64,000 nucleotides of DNA. Source: Acidicapsa dinghuensis. Its GTDB lineage: Bacteria > Acidobacteriota > Terriglobia > Terriglobales > Acidobacteriaceae. How positions within the stretch are numbered: position 1 is the stretch's first letter; the number at the start of each line of letters is the position of its first letter. The DNA lies in the NCBI RefSeq assembly GCF_025685685.1, contig NZ_JAGSYH010000007.1, positions 124,001 through 188,000 of the forward strand. The letters are read 5' to 3'. Of the stretch, positions 35,056 through 42,954 are shown piece by piece. Below the pieces are notes generated by a model. That model was given only the letters and a program-made list of their open reading frames with translations. It was not told the DNA's origin and searched no databases. Both the position numbers and the translations under genes were made by a program.

Positions 35056-35805
35056 ATGCCTATCTCAGCCATCAATAAATCAAAGCCCAAGATTCCGCGT
35101 ACAGCCTCGGCCAAGGCAGAACATGGCACGAGTGTGACGATAGCGTTTCAGCGGATTCGCGAACTGATTGTGCATGGCAAGTTGTCGCCGGGCACATGGA
35201 TTGTTGAAAACGATTTGTGCCAGCACCTGAACATGAGCCGGACGCCGGTGCGCGGTGCACTGTATCTGCTGCAGCGCGAGGGCTATGTGCAGGAGCAGCG
35301 CAATGGAAGCAAGTCGCGGATGCTGGTTTCTTCGCTGACGAAGGAAGATGCGAGCGAGCTGTATCCGATTATTGGGTGCGTTGAGGGATTGGCTGGTCGC
35401 CGCGCGGCTGTGCTGCCGGAAGCAGCACGCACAGAGTTGGCCGGTAAGCTCTCCGAGATCAATGCAAAGCTGATCAGGATTGCCAAAGAGCGCGTGATCG
35501 AGGGCGCGAACATCTTCGATCTCGATCGGGAGTTTCACCGGTTGGTGGTGATGGCTGGCGCGGGGCCGAGGCTGAAGACGCTGCACAAGGCGATTGAGCC
35601 GCAGACGGAGCGGTATTGGCGGTTGTATGCAAGCTCGATCATCAATGATCTGACGCTCTCGACGGAAGAGCATGAGGCGATCATTGACGCGGTGAAGGAA
35701 GGCAATGCCGACAAGTTGGAGCTGGCGTTGCGCCTGAACTGGGAGAATGGCTGCAAGCGCCTGGCGCGTGTGATTGATATGTTTGGCGAGCGAGGCAGCT
35801 GGTAA
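35056..35805 (+). CDS. GntR-family regulator (FCD/FadR subfamily)
   Basis: 249 residues. The winged helix-turn-helix is at about 25-95 (FQRIRELIVHGKLSPG, MSRTPVRGALYLLQREGYV), followed by an all-helical FCD ligand domain with DLDREFHRLV and the metal-binding-type His in EEHEAIIDAV. It sits between the two halves of the hydroxyproline locus, so it most likely controls them. A candidate operator is at 39043. Convergent with the DapA-like gene, separated by 33 bases. Confidence 0.9.
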   Translation: MPISAINKSKPKIPRTASAKAEHGTSVTIAFQRIRELIVHGKLSPGTWIVENDLCQHLNMSRTPVRGALYLLQREGYVQEQRNGSKSRMLVSSLTKEDASELYPIIGCVEGLAGRRAAVLPEAARTELAGKLSEINAKLIRIAKERVIEGANIFDLDREFHRLVVMAGAGPRLKTLHKAIEPQTERYWRLYASSIINDLTLSTEEHEAIIDAVKEGNADKLELALRLNWENGCKRLARVIDMFGERGSW

Positions 35806-35838
35806 GGCTGCCCTCTTCGCTTGCTGATATCTTTGTGA

Positions 35839-36792
35839 TTATTTTGCAGCAGCTTTGACGGTGAGTTGCGTGCTGGCGACTGCGATGCTGGGGCGACTTG
35901 CGATTGCGTGCTGCACAGCTGCGCGGGTGGCGGCTAGCTCTTCGCCGATGACTTCGAGACGCGGAGCGCGAACGCGGGCGCTTCCGACGTGGATCTCCTG
36001 CTGGACTTGCTTAATGAGCTGGATAAACTTGGGCACGGTGTCCATGCGGAGCAGGGGTAGGAACCAGCGATAGAGCTCGAAGGCTTCGGCGGATTTGCTT
36101 TCGCTGGCGAGGCGGAAGAGATCGACACTCTCGCGTGGGAAAGCGTTGACAAGTCCGGCGACCCAGCCTGTGGCGCCTGCGTTGATGCCCTCGACGATGG
36201 CGTCATCGACTCCGACGAAGATGGAGAGGCGATTGCCGACGAGCGCACGGATGGCGGTGACTCGACGGACATCGGTTGAGGACTCTTTTACTGCTTTGAG
36301 GTTGGGATATTCTGTGGCGAGTTCCTGAATCTGCTCGGGCAGGAAGTCGGTGCCGTATGCTACCGGGTTGTTGTAGAGCATGGCGGTGAGTGGAGTGGCT
36401 TCGAGGATTGCGGCGACGTGAGCTTTCATCTCGCGCCAGTCGCCCTTGTAGACATAGGGCGGCAAGATCATGAGGCCTTGCGCGCCCTTTGCGTATGCGG
36501 CTTTTGCGAGCGCCACAGCTTCACTGGTGGAGAGCGCGGAGATGGCGGCGACGACCGGCACTTTGCCATCGACAGCGCGGACGAGCGTTGCGATGAGGTC
36601 GAGCTTTTCGTCGAAGGCCATGGTGGCGGCTTCACCGAGCGAGCCGAGGGCGATGAGGCCGGTGACGCCGTTCTCGACCTGCCATTGCGCGTGGCGTGCT
36701 ACGAATGGGTGATCGATGCTGAGATCTTCATTGAATGCCGTGGTTAATGCCGGCATGACTCCAGTCCATTGCATGGGCTTCCTCACTCTCAT
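35839..36792 (-). CDS. DapA-family aldolase/deaminase, probable pyrroline-4-hydroxy-2-carboxylate deaminase
   Basis: 317 residues, a complete DHDPS-family TIM barrel. The Schiff-base Lys is in NLKAVKESSTD; LYNNPVAYGTD holds the family Tyr. In hydroxyproline catabolism the LhpC-type enzyme converts pyrroline-4-hydroxy-2-carboxylate to 2-oxoglutarate semialdehyde, and the adjacent dehydrogenase and epimerase genes make this role likely. The start overlaps the upstream gene's stop by four bases, so three minus-strand genes are coupled. A generic DapA function is less likely in this context. Confidence 0.85.
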   Translation of the reverse strand: MRVRKPMQWTGVMPALTTAFNEDLSIDHPFVARHAQWQVENGVTGLIALGSLGEAATMAFDEKLDLIATLVRAVDGKVPVVAAISALSTSEAVALAKAAYAKGAQGLMILPPYVYKGDWREMKAHVAAILEATPLTAMLYNNPVAYGTDFLPEQIQELATEYPNLKAVKESSTDVRRVTAIRALVGNRLSIFVGVDDAIVEGINAGATGWVAGLVNAFPRESVDLFRLASESKSAEAFELYRWFLPLLRMDTVPKFIQLIKQVQQEIHVGSARVRAPRLEVIGEELAATRAAVQHAIASRPSIAVASTQLTVKAAAK

Positions 36793-37937
36793 GGTTTGCT
36801 TAGATGATTTGCTTGATTTGCATTGGCAAAGCGGGCGGGCAGATAGGGTTCGCAGGGAATTGCGGTTGTGCGGCCTGTGATCAGGTCGGCGATGAGCTCG
36901 CCTGTCGCCAAGGATGTGGTGATGCCGAGGCCTTCGTGGCCGGTGGCGAGCCAGAGCGATTGATCGTCGCTGTAAGGGCCGATGAGCGGCAGCTTGTCGG
37001 GAGTGGCAGCGCGAAAGCCGGTCCAGATGCGAATGGCTTTGAGATCGGCGACGCGCGGAATGTATTCGATAGCGCGCTGCAACATGGCGCTCACGACGGG
37101 CTGGTTGACTTCGCTGGTTTCAGCGCCGTATTGACGCGAGGAGCCGATGAGAAGCTGGCCCGTGCTGCGCGGCTGCACGTTGAAGGCTACGGAGTCTCCG
37201 GTAGATTTGTGCGCGCTTTTGAGATAGCCGAGCTCGACGAGCTGATGACGAACGAAACCGGGATAGCGGTCGGTGATGAGCAGATGGCCTTTGCGTTTGC
37301 GGACGGGAACGCCTGGCGTGATGCGCGCCGATTCAGAGCCGAGCGCGTTGATGATGGTATGAGCACGGATTATGCTGCCGTCTTGCAGCACGAGCTTGCC
37401 ATCGCTGAGGATGTGGACCTGCTTGCCGATGTAGAGAGCTGCGCCAAGTTTTTCGGCCTCGCGGGCGAGGGTAAGCGCGACGACTGGCGGATAAACGACG
37501 GAATCCTGCGGAACTAGCAGAGCGCCTGCAAGGCCGCTGCGTAGATTGGGTTCGGCTGCGGAGAGTTCTGATGCGGTGAGGGTGCTGGTGGGCACACCGC
37601 GATCACCGTACCAGCGATGCTTCTGCTCAACGGCAGCCATTTCTTCTTCGTCGGCTGCTACCCAGAGGGTGCCGCACTCTTCGTATTCGCAATTTGCGGG
37701 AAGCTTTGGTGCGAGTTCGCGCCAGAGCTGCTGCGAGTAGCGTGTGAGTGCGAATTGAGCTTCGGAGTCATCCATGACGACGACATGGCCCATGCCGGCA
37801 GACGTGGCTCCGGAGCCGAGCACATCGCGTTCTACGAGAGCGACGCTTAGGCCGCGATGCGCGAGAGCACGTGCGCAGGCTGCGCCTACGATGCCTCCGC
37901 CGGCGATCGCCACGTCGAAGATGGCGGGCTGGGTCAT
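36789..37937 (-). CDS. DAO-family FAD oxidoreductase, probable D-hydroxyproline dehydrogenase subunit
   Basis: 382 residues. FDVAIAGGGIVGAACARAL at the N-terminus binds FAD; the C-terminal IWTGFRAATPDKLPLIGP and GHEGLGITTSLATGELIADL are typical of the glycine oxidase/D-amino-acid dehydrogenase family. It overlaps the genes on both sides by four bases. With the epimerase upstream it most likely oxidises cis-4-hydroxy-D-proline. The Fe-S and FAD/NAD partners on the other side of the regulator suggest it is the LhpB-like subunit of a three-part enzyme rather than a stand-alone oxidase. Confidence 0.88.
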   Translation of the reverse strand: MTQPAIFDVAIAGGGIVGAACARALAHRGLSVALVERDVLGSGATSAGMGHVVVMDDSEAQFALTRYSQQLWRELAPKLPANCEYEECGTLWVAADEEEMAAVEQKHRWYGDRGVPTSTLTASELSAAEPNLRSGLAGALLVPQDSVVYPPVVALTLAREAEKLGAALYIGKQVHILSDGKLVLQDGSIIRAHTIINALGSESARITPGVPVRKRKGHLLITDRYPGFVRHQLVELGYLKSAHKSTGDSVAFNVQPRSTGQLLIGSSRQYGAETSEVNQPVVSAMLQRAIEYIPRVADLKAIRIWTGFRAATPDKLPLIGPYSDDQSLWLATGHEGLGITTSLATGELIADLITGRTTAIPCEPYLPARFANANQANHLSKP

Positions 37938-38905
37938 CCAGCGATTGCCTCACTGGTGGAGATGCCGGTGCGAAATGGATCGTTTGGCTCGAAGATGAGT
38001 GAGGACTCAGCAGTAACATAAGCGGAGCCGGTGATAGTGGGAATGAGGCGGTCACCATCCTGCTGCATACAGCCGGTGAAGACGCTGCCGAGAATGCCTT
38101 CCTGACGCCATGGCTGGCCGGGCTTGAGCTTGCCGTCGGCGATGAGGCAGGCGAGCTTGGCGCTGGTGCCGGTGCCGCAGGGTGAGCGATCATACGCTTT
38201 GCCGGGACACAGCACGAAGTTGCGGCTGTGATTGGCGGGATCGAGTGGTGAACCGAAGAGCTCGATGTGGTCGATCTCCGCACCGTTCGCACCGGTGATG
38301 CCCTGCTCGGTTAGTGATTTACGGACCTTCCAAGTGAAGTCCGTCAGCGACTCAACCTTCTCGATGAGCAATTGAAATGGATGCTCTTCGATGAGATAAA
38401 ACCAGTTGCCGCCCCAGGCTACGTCGCCATACAACGTGCCATAACCATCGACTTCGACGGGAACACGCGCGCGATGGCGATATGCGGTGACGTTGCCGAT
38501 GGTGACTTCGCCGGACTCTGCGAGAGAGACGGTGACGTTGCCCACAGGCGTCTCGAAGATGTGACGACCGAGACTGAGCCTGCCGAGATACGCGAGTGTG
38601 GCGGCGACGCCGACGGTTCCGTGGCCGCACATGCCGAGATAGCCTGCGTTGTTAAAGAAGATGACGCCGGCGGCGGATGCGGGATCTGCCGGCTCAACGA
38701 GCAGCGCGCCTACGAGAACATCGGAACCGCGAGGCTCGCACAGCACTGCGCGGCGATACACGTCATGGCTGGCGCGAAGCCGGGCGAGCCGTTCTGCAAC
38801 CGACCCGGCGCCGAGCTGCGGGCCGCCTGAGATGATGCAGCGTGTTGGCTCCCCTGCCGTGTGGGAGTCAATGACTTCGATCCGTTGAGGCAGGTGTGAT
38901 TGCAT
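37934..38905 (-). CDS. 4-hydroxyproline 2-epimerase (proline racemase family)
   Basis: 323 residues. Both catalytic cysteines are present: Cys93 in MCGHGT and Cys243 in SPCGTGTSA, so this is an epimerase/racemase and not the Cys/Thr dehydratase variant. It converts trans-4-hydroxy-L-proline to cis-4-hydroxy-D-proline, the first catabolic step. It is first in the minus-strand three-gene operon, with GGGGAT ahead of the ATG. Proline racemase activity is the alternative, but the DapA-like neighbour favours hydroxyproline. The final 2-oxoglutarate semialdehyde dehydrogenase gene is not in the window. Confidence 0.9.
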   Translation of the reverse strand: MQSHLPQRIEVIDSHTAGEPTRCIISGGPQLGAGSVAERLARLRASHDVYRRAVLCEPRGSDVLVGALLVEPADPASAAGVIFFNNAGYLGMCGHGTVGVAATLAYLGRLSLGRHIFETPVGNVTVSLAESGEVTIGNVTAYRHRARVPVEVDGYGTLYGDVAWGGNWFYLIEEHPFQLLIEKVESLTDFTWKVRKSLTEQGITGANGAEIDHIELFGSPLDPANHSRNFVLCPGKAYDRSPCGTGTSAKLACLIADGKLKPGQPWRQEGILGSVFTGCMQQDGDRLIPTITGSAYVTAESSLIFEPNDPFRTGISTSEAIAG

Positions 38906-39042
38906 TCGTATCCCCTGGCGGTCTGTTGAGGTCCGCGATCTTTTGAATTATCCGAGCATCAGGAATCGCAAATCCGGATATAAGCCCTTGTGTATCAGAC
39001 TGGACCGAGAAGTCTGAAGTCGAGAAGTGCGATGTGTTTATA

Positions 39043-39060
39043 GTATACGATGTTGCATAC
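39043..39060. promoter_or_regulatory. Candidate GntR/FCD operator
   Basis: GTATAC-GATGTT-GCATAC, five of six bases symmetrical, set in an AT-rich stretch 138 bases upstream of the epimerase gene. Its style resembles FCD-regulator operators. The link is inference from position. Confidence 0.35.
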
Positions 39061-39252
39061 AATAATCATGAGATTGTATTTTGCCGTTTCAAAAGAGCTG
39101 ATTTTTCGAGGGAAAACGAAGATCTTGGCGCTGAAGCTTCCGGTTGCCGGGTGACTGGGCGATGTGCCCCCCCAGTCATCTTCGGGGTGGGCCGATTCGC
39201 TTGAGATTGCAACCTGTGGTACTCTCCGATTGTGATGGTGTTTAGCGAAAAC

Positions 39253-39306
39253 ATGGTCAGCTTGAGTGTCTCCCAGACGCTCGCAGCCTGTTGTTGTCTT
39301 CGCTAA
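39253..39306 (+). CDS. Leader peptide ORF 1 with three consecutive Cys codons
   Basis: ATG to TAA gives MVSLSVSQTLAACCCLR (17 residues), too short to be found by normal gene calling. Cys-Cys-Cys is encoded TGT TGT TGT near the end, followed by Leu-Arg and stop. It lies 204 bases upstream of the TonB receptor start, with a GCGAAC/GTTCGC hairpin (39321-39338) right after it. Two other small ORFs in this locus share the CCC-(x)-Arg ending. The likely role is a cysteine-sensing attenuator: stalling when Cys-tRNA is scarce would change downstream RNA folding or translation. This is inferred by analogy with mycobacterial poly-Cys leader ORFs. Confidence 0.6.
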   Translation: MVSLSVSQTLAACCCLR

Positions 39307-39320
39307 TCATCTCTTCTCTG

Positions 39321-39338
39321 GCGAACTAACTGGTTCGC
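39321..39338 (+). promoter_or_regulatory. Hairpin downstream of leader ORF 1
   Basis: GCGAAC-TAACTG-GTTCGC, perfect 6-bp stem, starting 14 bases after the leader stop. A candidate component of attenuation; no T-tract follows. Confidence 0.4.
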
Positions 39339-39388
39339 ACTCTTCCCCAACAACCTCATCGCAGTTCCGGAGTTTTCGTTTGACCGCT

Positions 39389-39451
39389 ATGCAATCCCAT
39401 CCACAGTTTCTCCGGCATGGCTACATGCAGCGAGCCTGTTGTTGTCGCTGA
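39389..39451 (+). CDS. Leader peptide ORF 2 with three consecutive Cys codons
   Basis: Twenty residues from ATG 39389, ending HGYMQRACCCR; an internal ATG at 39425 gives the minimal MQRACCCR. The cysteines are again TGT TGT TGT, and GAGCCTGTTGTTGTC repeats the leader-1 sequence GCAGCCTGTTGTTGTC almost exactly, while the surrounding bases differ. It ends 59 bases before the receptor ATG. Two serial poly-Cys ORFs ahead of one gene would reinforce a cysteine-dependent switch. Confidence 0.6.
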   Translation: MQSHPQFLRHGYMQRACCCR

Positions 39452-39510
39452 TCTTCTGCGCCTGAAGCCGTCTCATTCCATTTCATTCATTCGATTTTGA
39501 GGAAAGTTCG

Positions 39511-42500
39511 ATGTATAAGACACGGGTAATTTTGCCTACTCTTGCTTTTTTGTTCGCTTTTGCTGTGATGCTCTTGCCAGATGCCGCAATCGGTCAGCTC
39601 GTTGGTGGTACTATTTCCGGCTCGATCACAGATCCGGGCAACGCAGCAGTCGGCGGTGCGCATGTGACGGTTCGCAACCAGGAGACGGGCAATACACGCG
39701 AACTGGTCACCGGGCCGGAAGGCTCATTCTCAGCCCCTTCGATTCCGGTGGGTGTGTACGCAGTAACGGTCGAACGCGATGGGTTTGCTTCGCAGGAACA
39801 GGCGGGCATCACCGTAACCGTGGGCCAGAATGTGCAGCTTCGTTTTGTGCTGGCTGTGGGCAAGGTGGAGCAGACTGTTTCAGTTTCTGATTCGCAGCCC
39901 GGAGTTGATGTTTCAACGTTGCAGACGCAGGGGCTGGTGGATGAGCGGCAGGTGAAAGAGCTGCCGTTGAATGGACGCAGCTTTGACCAGCTACTGCAGT
40001 TGAATCCGGCGGCGGTCAACTACACAACACAACGATCGGGCGGAGTAGGTACTTCGAACTCTTCTGTCGGCAACATGTTTTCCGTGTCGGGGCGCAGGCC
40101 GCAGGACAATCTTTTTCTGTTAAATGGCATTGAGTACACCGGTGCTTCACTGATTAACGTGACGCCTGGTGGAACAAGCGGGCAACTGCTGGGCGTCGAG
40201 GCTGTGCGCGAGTTCAATGTGGTGAGCGATACGTATGGCGCGAATTACGGCAAGAGAGCGGGTGCGCAGGTTTCAATCATCACGGCATCGGGCACGAATG
40301 CTCTGCATGGGTCGGTGTATGAGTTCTTCCGCAACAGTGCGCTCGATGCGCGGAACTACTTTGACCAGGCACATATTCCGCCATTTCAACGGAACAATTT
40401 TGGCGCGGCACTGGGCGGCCCGATTCGCCATGACAAGGTATTTCTATTCGGCAACTATGAGGGTTATCGGCAGCGGCTTGGGTTGAGCGATGTGACGTTC
40501 GTCCCTGATGCGTCGGCGCGCGCGGCTACAGTTGCGAGCGTGCAACCGTTGCTGGCGCTGTGGCCTGAAGGAACGACCGAACTTGGTCAAGGGATTGCAG
40601 AAGCATTTTCGAATCCACTGCAGCATGTACGTGAGGACTTTGGGACGACGCGCGCGGACTGGAATCTGACGCCGAGCGATTTGTTCTTTGCGGTTTACAC
40701 GATTGACGACAGTGATGCAACGACACCATCGGCAAATCCTTACTCTTCAATTTATGAAAATCTGCGAGAGCAGGTGCTGAGTGGGCAGGAGCAGCATATC
40801 TTCTCCTCGCGGCTGCTGAATACGGCGCGAGTTGGATTTTCGCGCGCAACGTTTGGATTTCAGAGCCTCGTAGACGGGGGAGTTGCGGGATGGGTGGATG
40901 GAGCGCCGGTGGGAGCGATTGTGATTGCGGGTAGCACCGCATCGAATGGAGCATCGCAGATTACGCAGGCGGGTGCGAATACGGGCAGCGACAATGCCAC
41001 GGCGCGCAATCTATTCACGGTAGATGATCATATCTACTACACGCGCGGGCATCATCAGCTTGAGGCCGGCGTGTGGCTGCAGCGGCTGCAATCGAACGAT
41101 GCACTGGCGCAGTATCAGTACGGACAGGCTTCGTTTTCAACGCTTGCCACGTTTGAGCAGGGGCAGGTGTCGAAGTACACGATTGTTCCCTCGGCAACGG
41201 AGCTGGGCTGGCGCTCGCTTTTCAGCGCGGGGTTTGTGGAAGACGCATGGAAAGTAACGCCCCGGCTGGAGTTGCGAGCGGGGCTGCGTGTGGAGTCATC
41301 AACGGGATGGAATGAGGCGCAGGGGCGCGCTTCGAACTATCTCTTTACCGATGGCGTGATTAACACGACGCCGACGGTGGGCAGCTCGGCGCTTTCCGAC
41401 AATCGCGCCAAGTTTATGCCGGAACCGCGCGTTGGGCTCGCGTGGGATCCATTTGGCAAAGGCAAGACGGTGGTGAAAGCCGGCTTTGGCCTACACCGCG
41501 CGCTGCTGGACACGCTGGATTACCGGCTGGATCAGACTGCGCCGTATAACACGACGTTTTCTTATAGCAACACGGTGGTGAGCAAACTGCCTGCTCTTTC
41601 GACAACGAGCGCAACGGGCGGGCAGGTTTCTCCAAGCAATGTGCAGCCAAATCTGCAGACGCCTACGGTACTGTCATGGACGTTGAAGGTGGAACAGGAG
41701 ATTGCGCCTGCAACGACGCTGACGGTGGGCTATGTTGGGTCGCATGGGTATCACCAGATTCTGTCGGAGGATATGAATACTCCCGCGTCGGTGATCTGCC
41801 CCGATCCATCATGCCCCGCGGCGCTGACAGCGGGGACGATCTACTATCCGACGACGACGTATGCGAACCCAAACCTGGCGAATACGACGTCTTGGGTGTC
41901 GCAGGGCATCAGTAACTATCATGCCCTTGAAGCCGATGTACGCAAGCAGATCAGCCATGGGTTCCAGCTGCGTGGAGTGTATACGTGGTCGCGCAATCTG
42001 GATGATGGATCGGCGTGGAACACGAGTGTATCGGCGAACACTCCGGCATATGTTTCGTATCCTGCAAATGCGAAGGTGGATTACGGACCGGCGGCGACGA
42101 ATATCAGCCAGTCGGCAGCAATCAATGGAAGCTGGGATCTGCCGGTGGGACGCGGACGGTTGCTCGATCCTGGTAATGCGGTGGCAAGCCAGGCTGTTTC
42201 CGGGTGGACGGTAAGCGGCATTGCTTCGTTGCAGAGCGGGTTTCCGTTTTCGCCGCAGCTTGGTTATAACCCTACGGGCAATGGAGATTCGCGTAATCCG
42301 GCGCGCCCGCAGTTGAACCCTGATTTCCATGGCGAGCTTTACCCACGCACGCCGGGTGAATGGTTCAATCCAGAGGCGTTTGAGGCGCCATATCAGGGGA
42401 GCTTTGGCAATACTTCGCGCGATTCATTGATCGGTCCAGGGCTTGCAGATCTGGATGTATCGCTGGCCAAAACAACAACGATCCATGAGGGCGTAAGAGC

Positions 42501-42693
42501 CCAGTTTCGCGCGGAGTTCTTCAACGCGCTGAACCATGCGAACTTCTCGACACCGAATCCAGTAGTCTTCAGCACGGGGCCAACTCCGGCAAAGCCAGCT
42601 ACGGCGGCAGCGCTGTCGCCAACCGCGGGTGTGTTGACGGCTACGGCGACGACGTCGCGGCAGCTTCAGTTTGCGCTGAAGTTTCTGTTTTAG
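39511..42693 (+). CDS. TonB-dependent receptor, Oar-like with N-terminal carboxypeptidase-regulatory-like domain
   Basis: 1060 residues. A signal peptide (FLFAFAVMLLPDAAIGQ) is followed by a CarboxypepD_reg-like beta domain at about 33-115 (GTISGSITDPGNAAVGGAHV), a plug domain (QVKELPLNGRSFDQLLQLNP; LFLLNGIEYTG) and a large outer-membrane barrel ending in an aromatic residue (LQFALKFLF). GAGGAAA precedes the start. It imports a bulky substrate across the outer membrane using TonB energy. It is followed by cysD and shares poly-Cys leader ORFs with it, so uptake of a sulfur compound such as a sulfated glycan or organosulfonate is a reasonable inference. Confidence 0.9.
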   Translation: MYKTRVILPTLAFLFAFAVMLLPDAAIGQLVGGTISGSITDPGNAAVGGAHVTVRNQETGNTRELVTGPEGSFSAPSIPVGVYAVTVERDGFASQEQAGITVTVGQNVQLRFVLAVGKVEQTVSVSDSQPGVDVSTLQTQGLVDERQVKELPLNGRSFDQLLQLNPAAVNYTTQRSGGVGTSNSSVGNMFSVSGRRPQDNLFLLNGIEYTGASLINVTPGGTSGQLLGVEAVREFNVVSDTYGANYGKRAGAQVSIITASGTNALHGSVYEFFRNSALDARNYFDQAHIPPFQRNNFGAALGGPIRHDKVFLFGNYEGYRQRLGLSDVTFVPDASARAATVASVQPLLALWPEGTTELGQGIAEAFSNPLQHVREDFGTTRADWNLTPSDLFFAVYTIDDSDATTPSANPYSSIYENLREQVLSGQEQHIFSSRLLNTARVGFSRATFGFQSLVDGGVAGWVDGAPVGAIVIAGSTASNGASQITQAGANTGSDNATARNLFTVDDHIYYTRGHHQLEAGVWLQRLQSNDALAQYQYGQASFSTLATFEQGQVSKYTIVPSATELGWRSLFSAGFVEDAWKVTPRLELRAGLRVESSTGWNEAQGRASNYLFTDGVINTTPTVGSSALSDNRAKFMPEPRVGLAWDPFGKGKTVVKAGFGLHRALLDTLDYRLDQTAPYNTTFSYSNTVVSKLPALSTTSATGGQVSPSNVQPNLQTPTVLSWTLKVEQEIAPATTLTVGYVGSHGYHQILSEDMNTPASVICPDPSCPAALTAGTIYYPTTTYANPNLANTTSWVSQGISNYHALEADVRKQISHGFQLRGVYTWSRNLDDGSAWNTSVSANTPAYVSYPANAKVDYGPAATNISQSAAINGSWDLPVGRGRLLDPGNAVASQAVSGWTVSGIASLQSGFPFSPQLGYNPTGNGDSRNPARPQLNPDFHGELYPRTPGEWFNPEAFEAPYQGSFGNTSRDSLIGPGLADLDVSLAKTTTIHEGVRAQFRAEFFNALNHANFSTPNPVVFSTGPTPAKPATAAALSPTAGVLTATATTSRQLQFALKFLF

Positions 42694-42718
42694 GCCGGGA
42701 TGGCTGGGGTTGCGCAAC

Positions 42719-42747
42719 TTGCTGCAACCTCAGCCGTCTGTTAGCAT
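42719..42747 (+). promoter_or_regulatory. Possible sigma-70 promoter for the cysD leader
   Basis: TTGCTG, 17-base spacer, TAGCAT. If used, transcription would start about 42754, only a few bases before the leader ATG at 42759, making the leader nearly leaderless. Match quality is moderate. Confidence 0.3.
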
Positions 42748-42758
42748 CTTTAGAAGAG

Positions 42759-42827
42759 ATGCGCTGCGGTTCCCAAAACCGGTGTTGTTGTCGTCTGTCG
42801 AACATTTTCGACGGGTGCGCACTCTAG
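42759..42827 (+). CDS. Leader peptide ORF 3 with three consecutive Cys codons, upstream of cysD
   Basis: 22 residues beginning MRCGSQNRCCCR and ending in GCAL; Cys occurs five times. TGT TGT TGT lies at 42783-42791, followed by Arg as in the other two leaders. A GTCGAA-CATT-TTCGAC hairpin (42797-42812) starts six bases after the last Cys codon, where a ribosome stalled at those codons would cover it. The ORF ends 127 bases before cysD. Function as a cysteine-responsive leader is inferred from content and position. Confidence 0.65.
   Translation: MRCGSQNRCCCRLSNIFDGCAL
42797..42812 (+). promoter_or_regulatory. Hairpin overlapping leader ORF 3
   Basis: GTCGAA-CATT-TTCGAC, perfect 6-bp stem, immediately downstream of the Cys codons. 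Confidence 0.45.
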
Positions 42828-42954
42828 TCTCTTCTTCCTTCGCATAATCAACTTCCAGGCGAAAGCAGATATGCAAGACACACCCGTGGCTGACCAGCCG
42901 GGTTTGTTTTGATTTGCTTACCGGCGTCAGTACCTCAACCACACAGAGGACTCC

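Larger units (their letters stand above)
38906..39510. other. 605-base divergent regulatory region
   Basis: Holds the promoter region of the hydroxyproline operon with a GTATAC/GCATAC inverted repeat, then two poly-Cys leader ORFs and a hairpin ahead of the TonB receptor gene. Confidence 0.7.
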
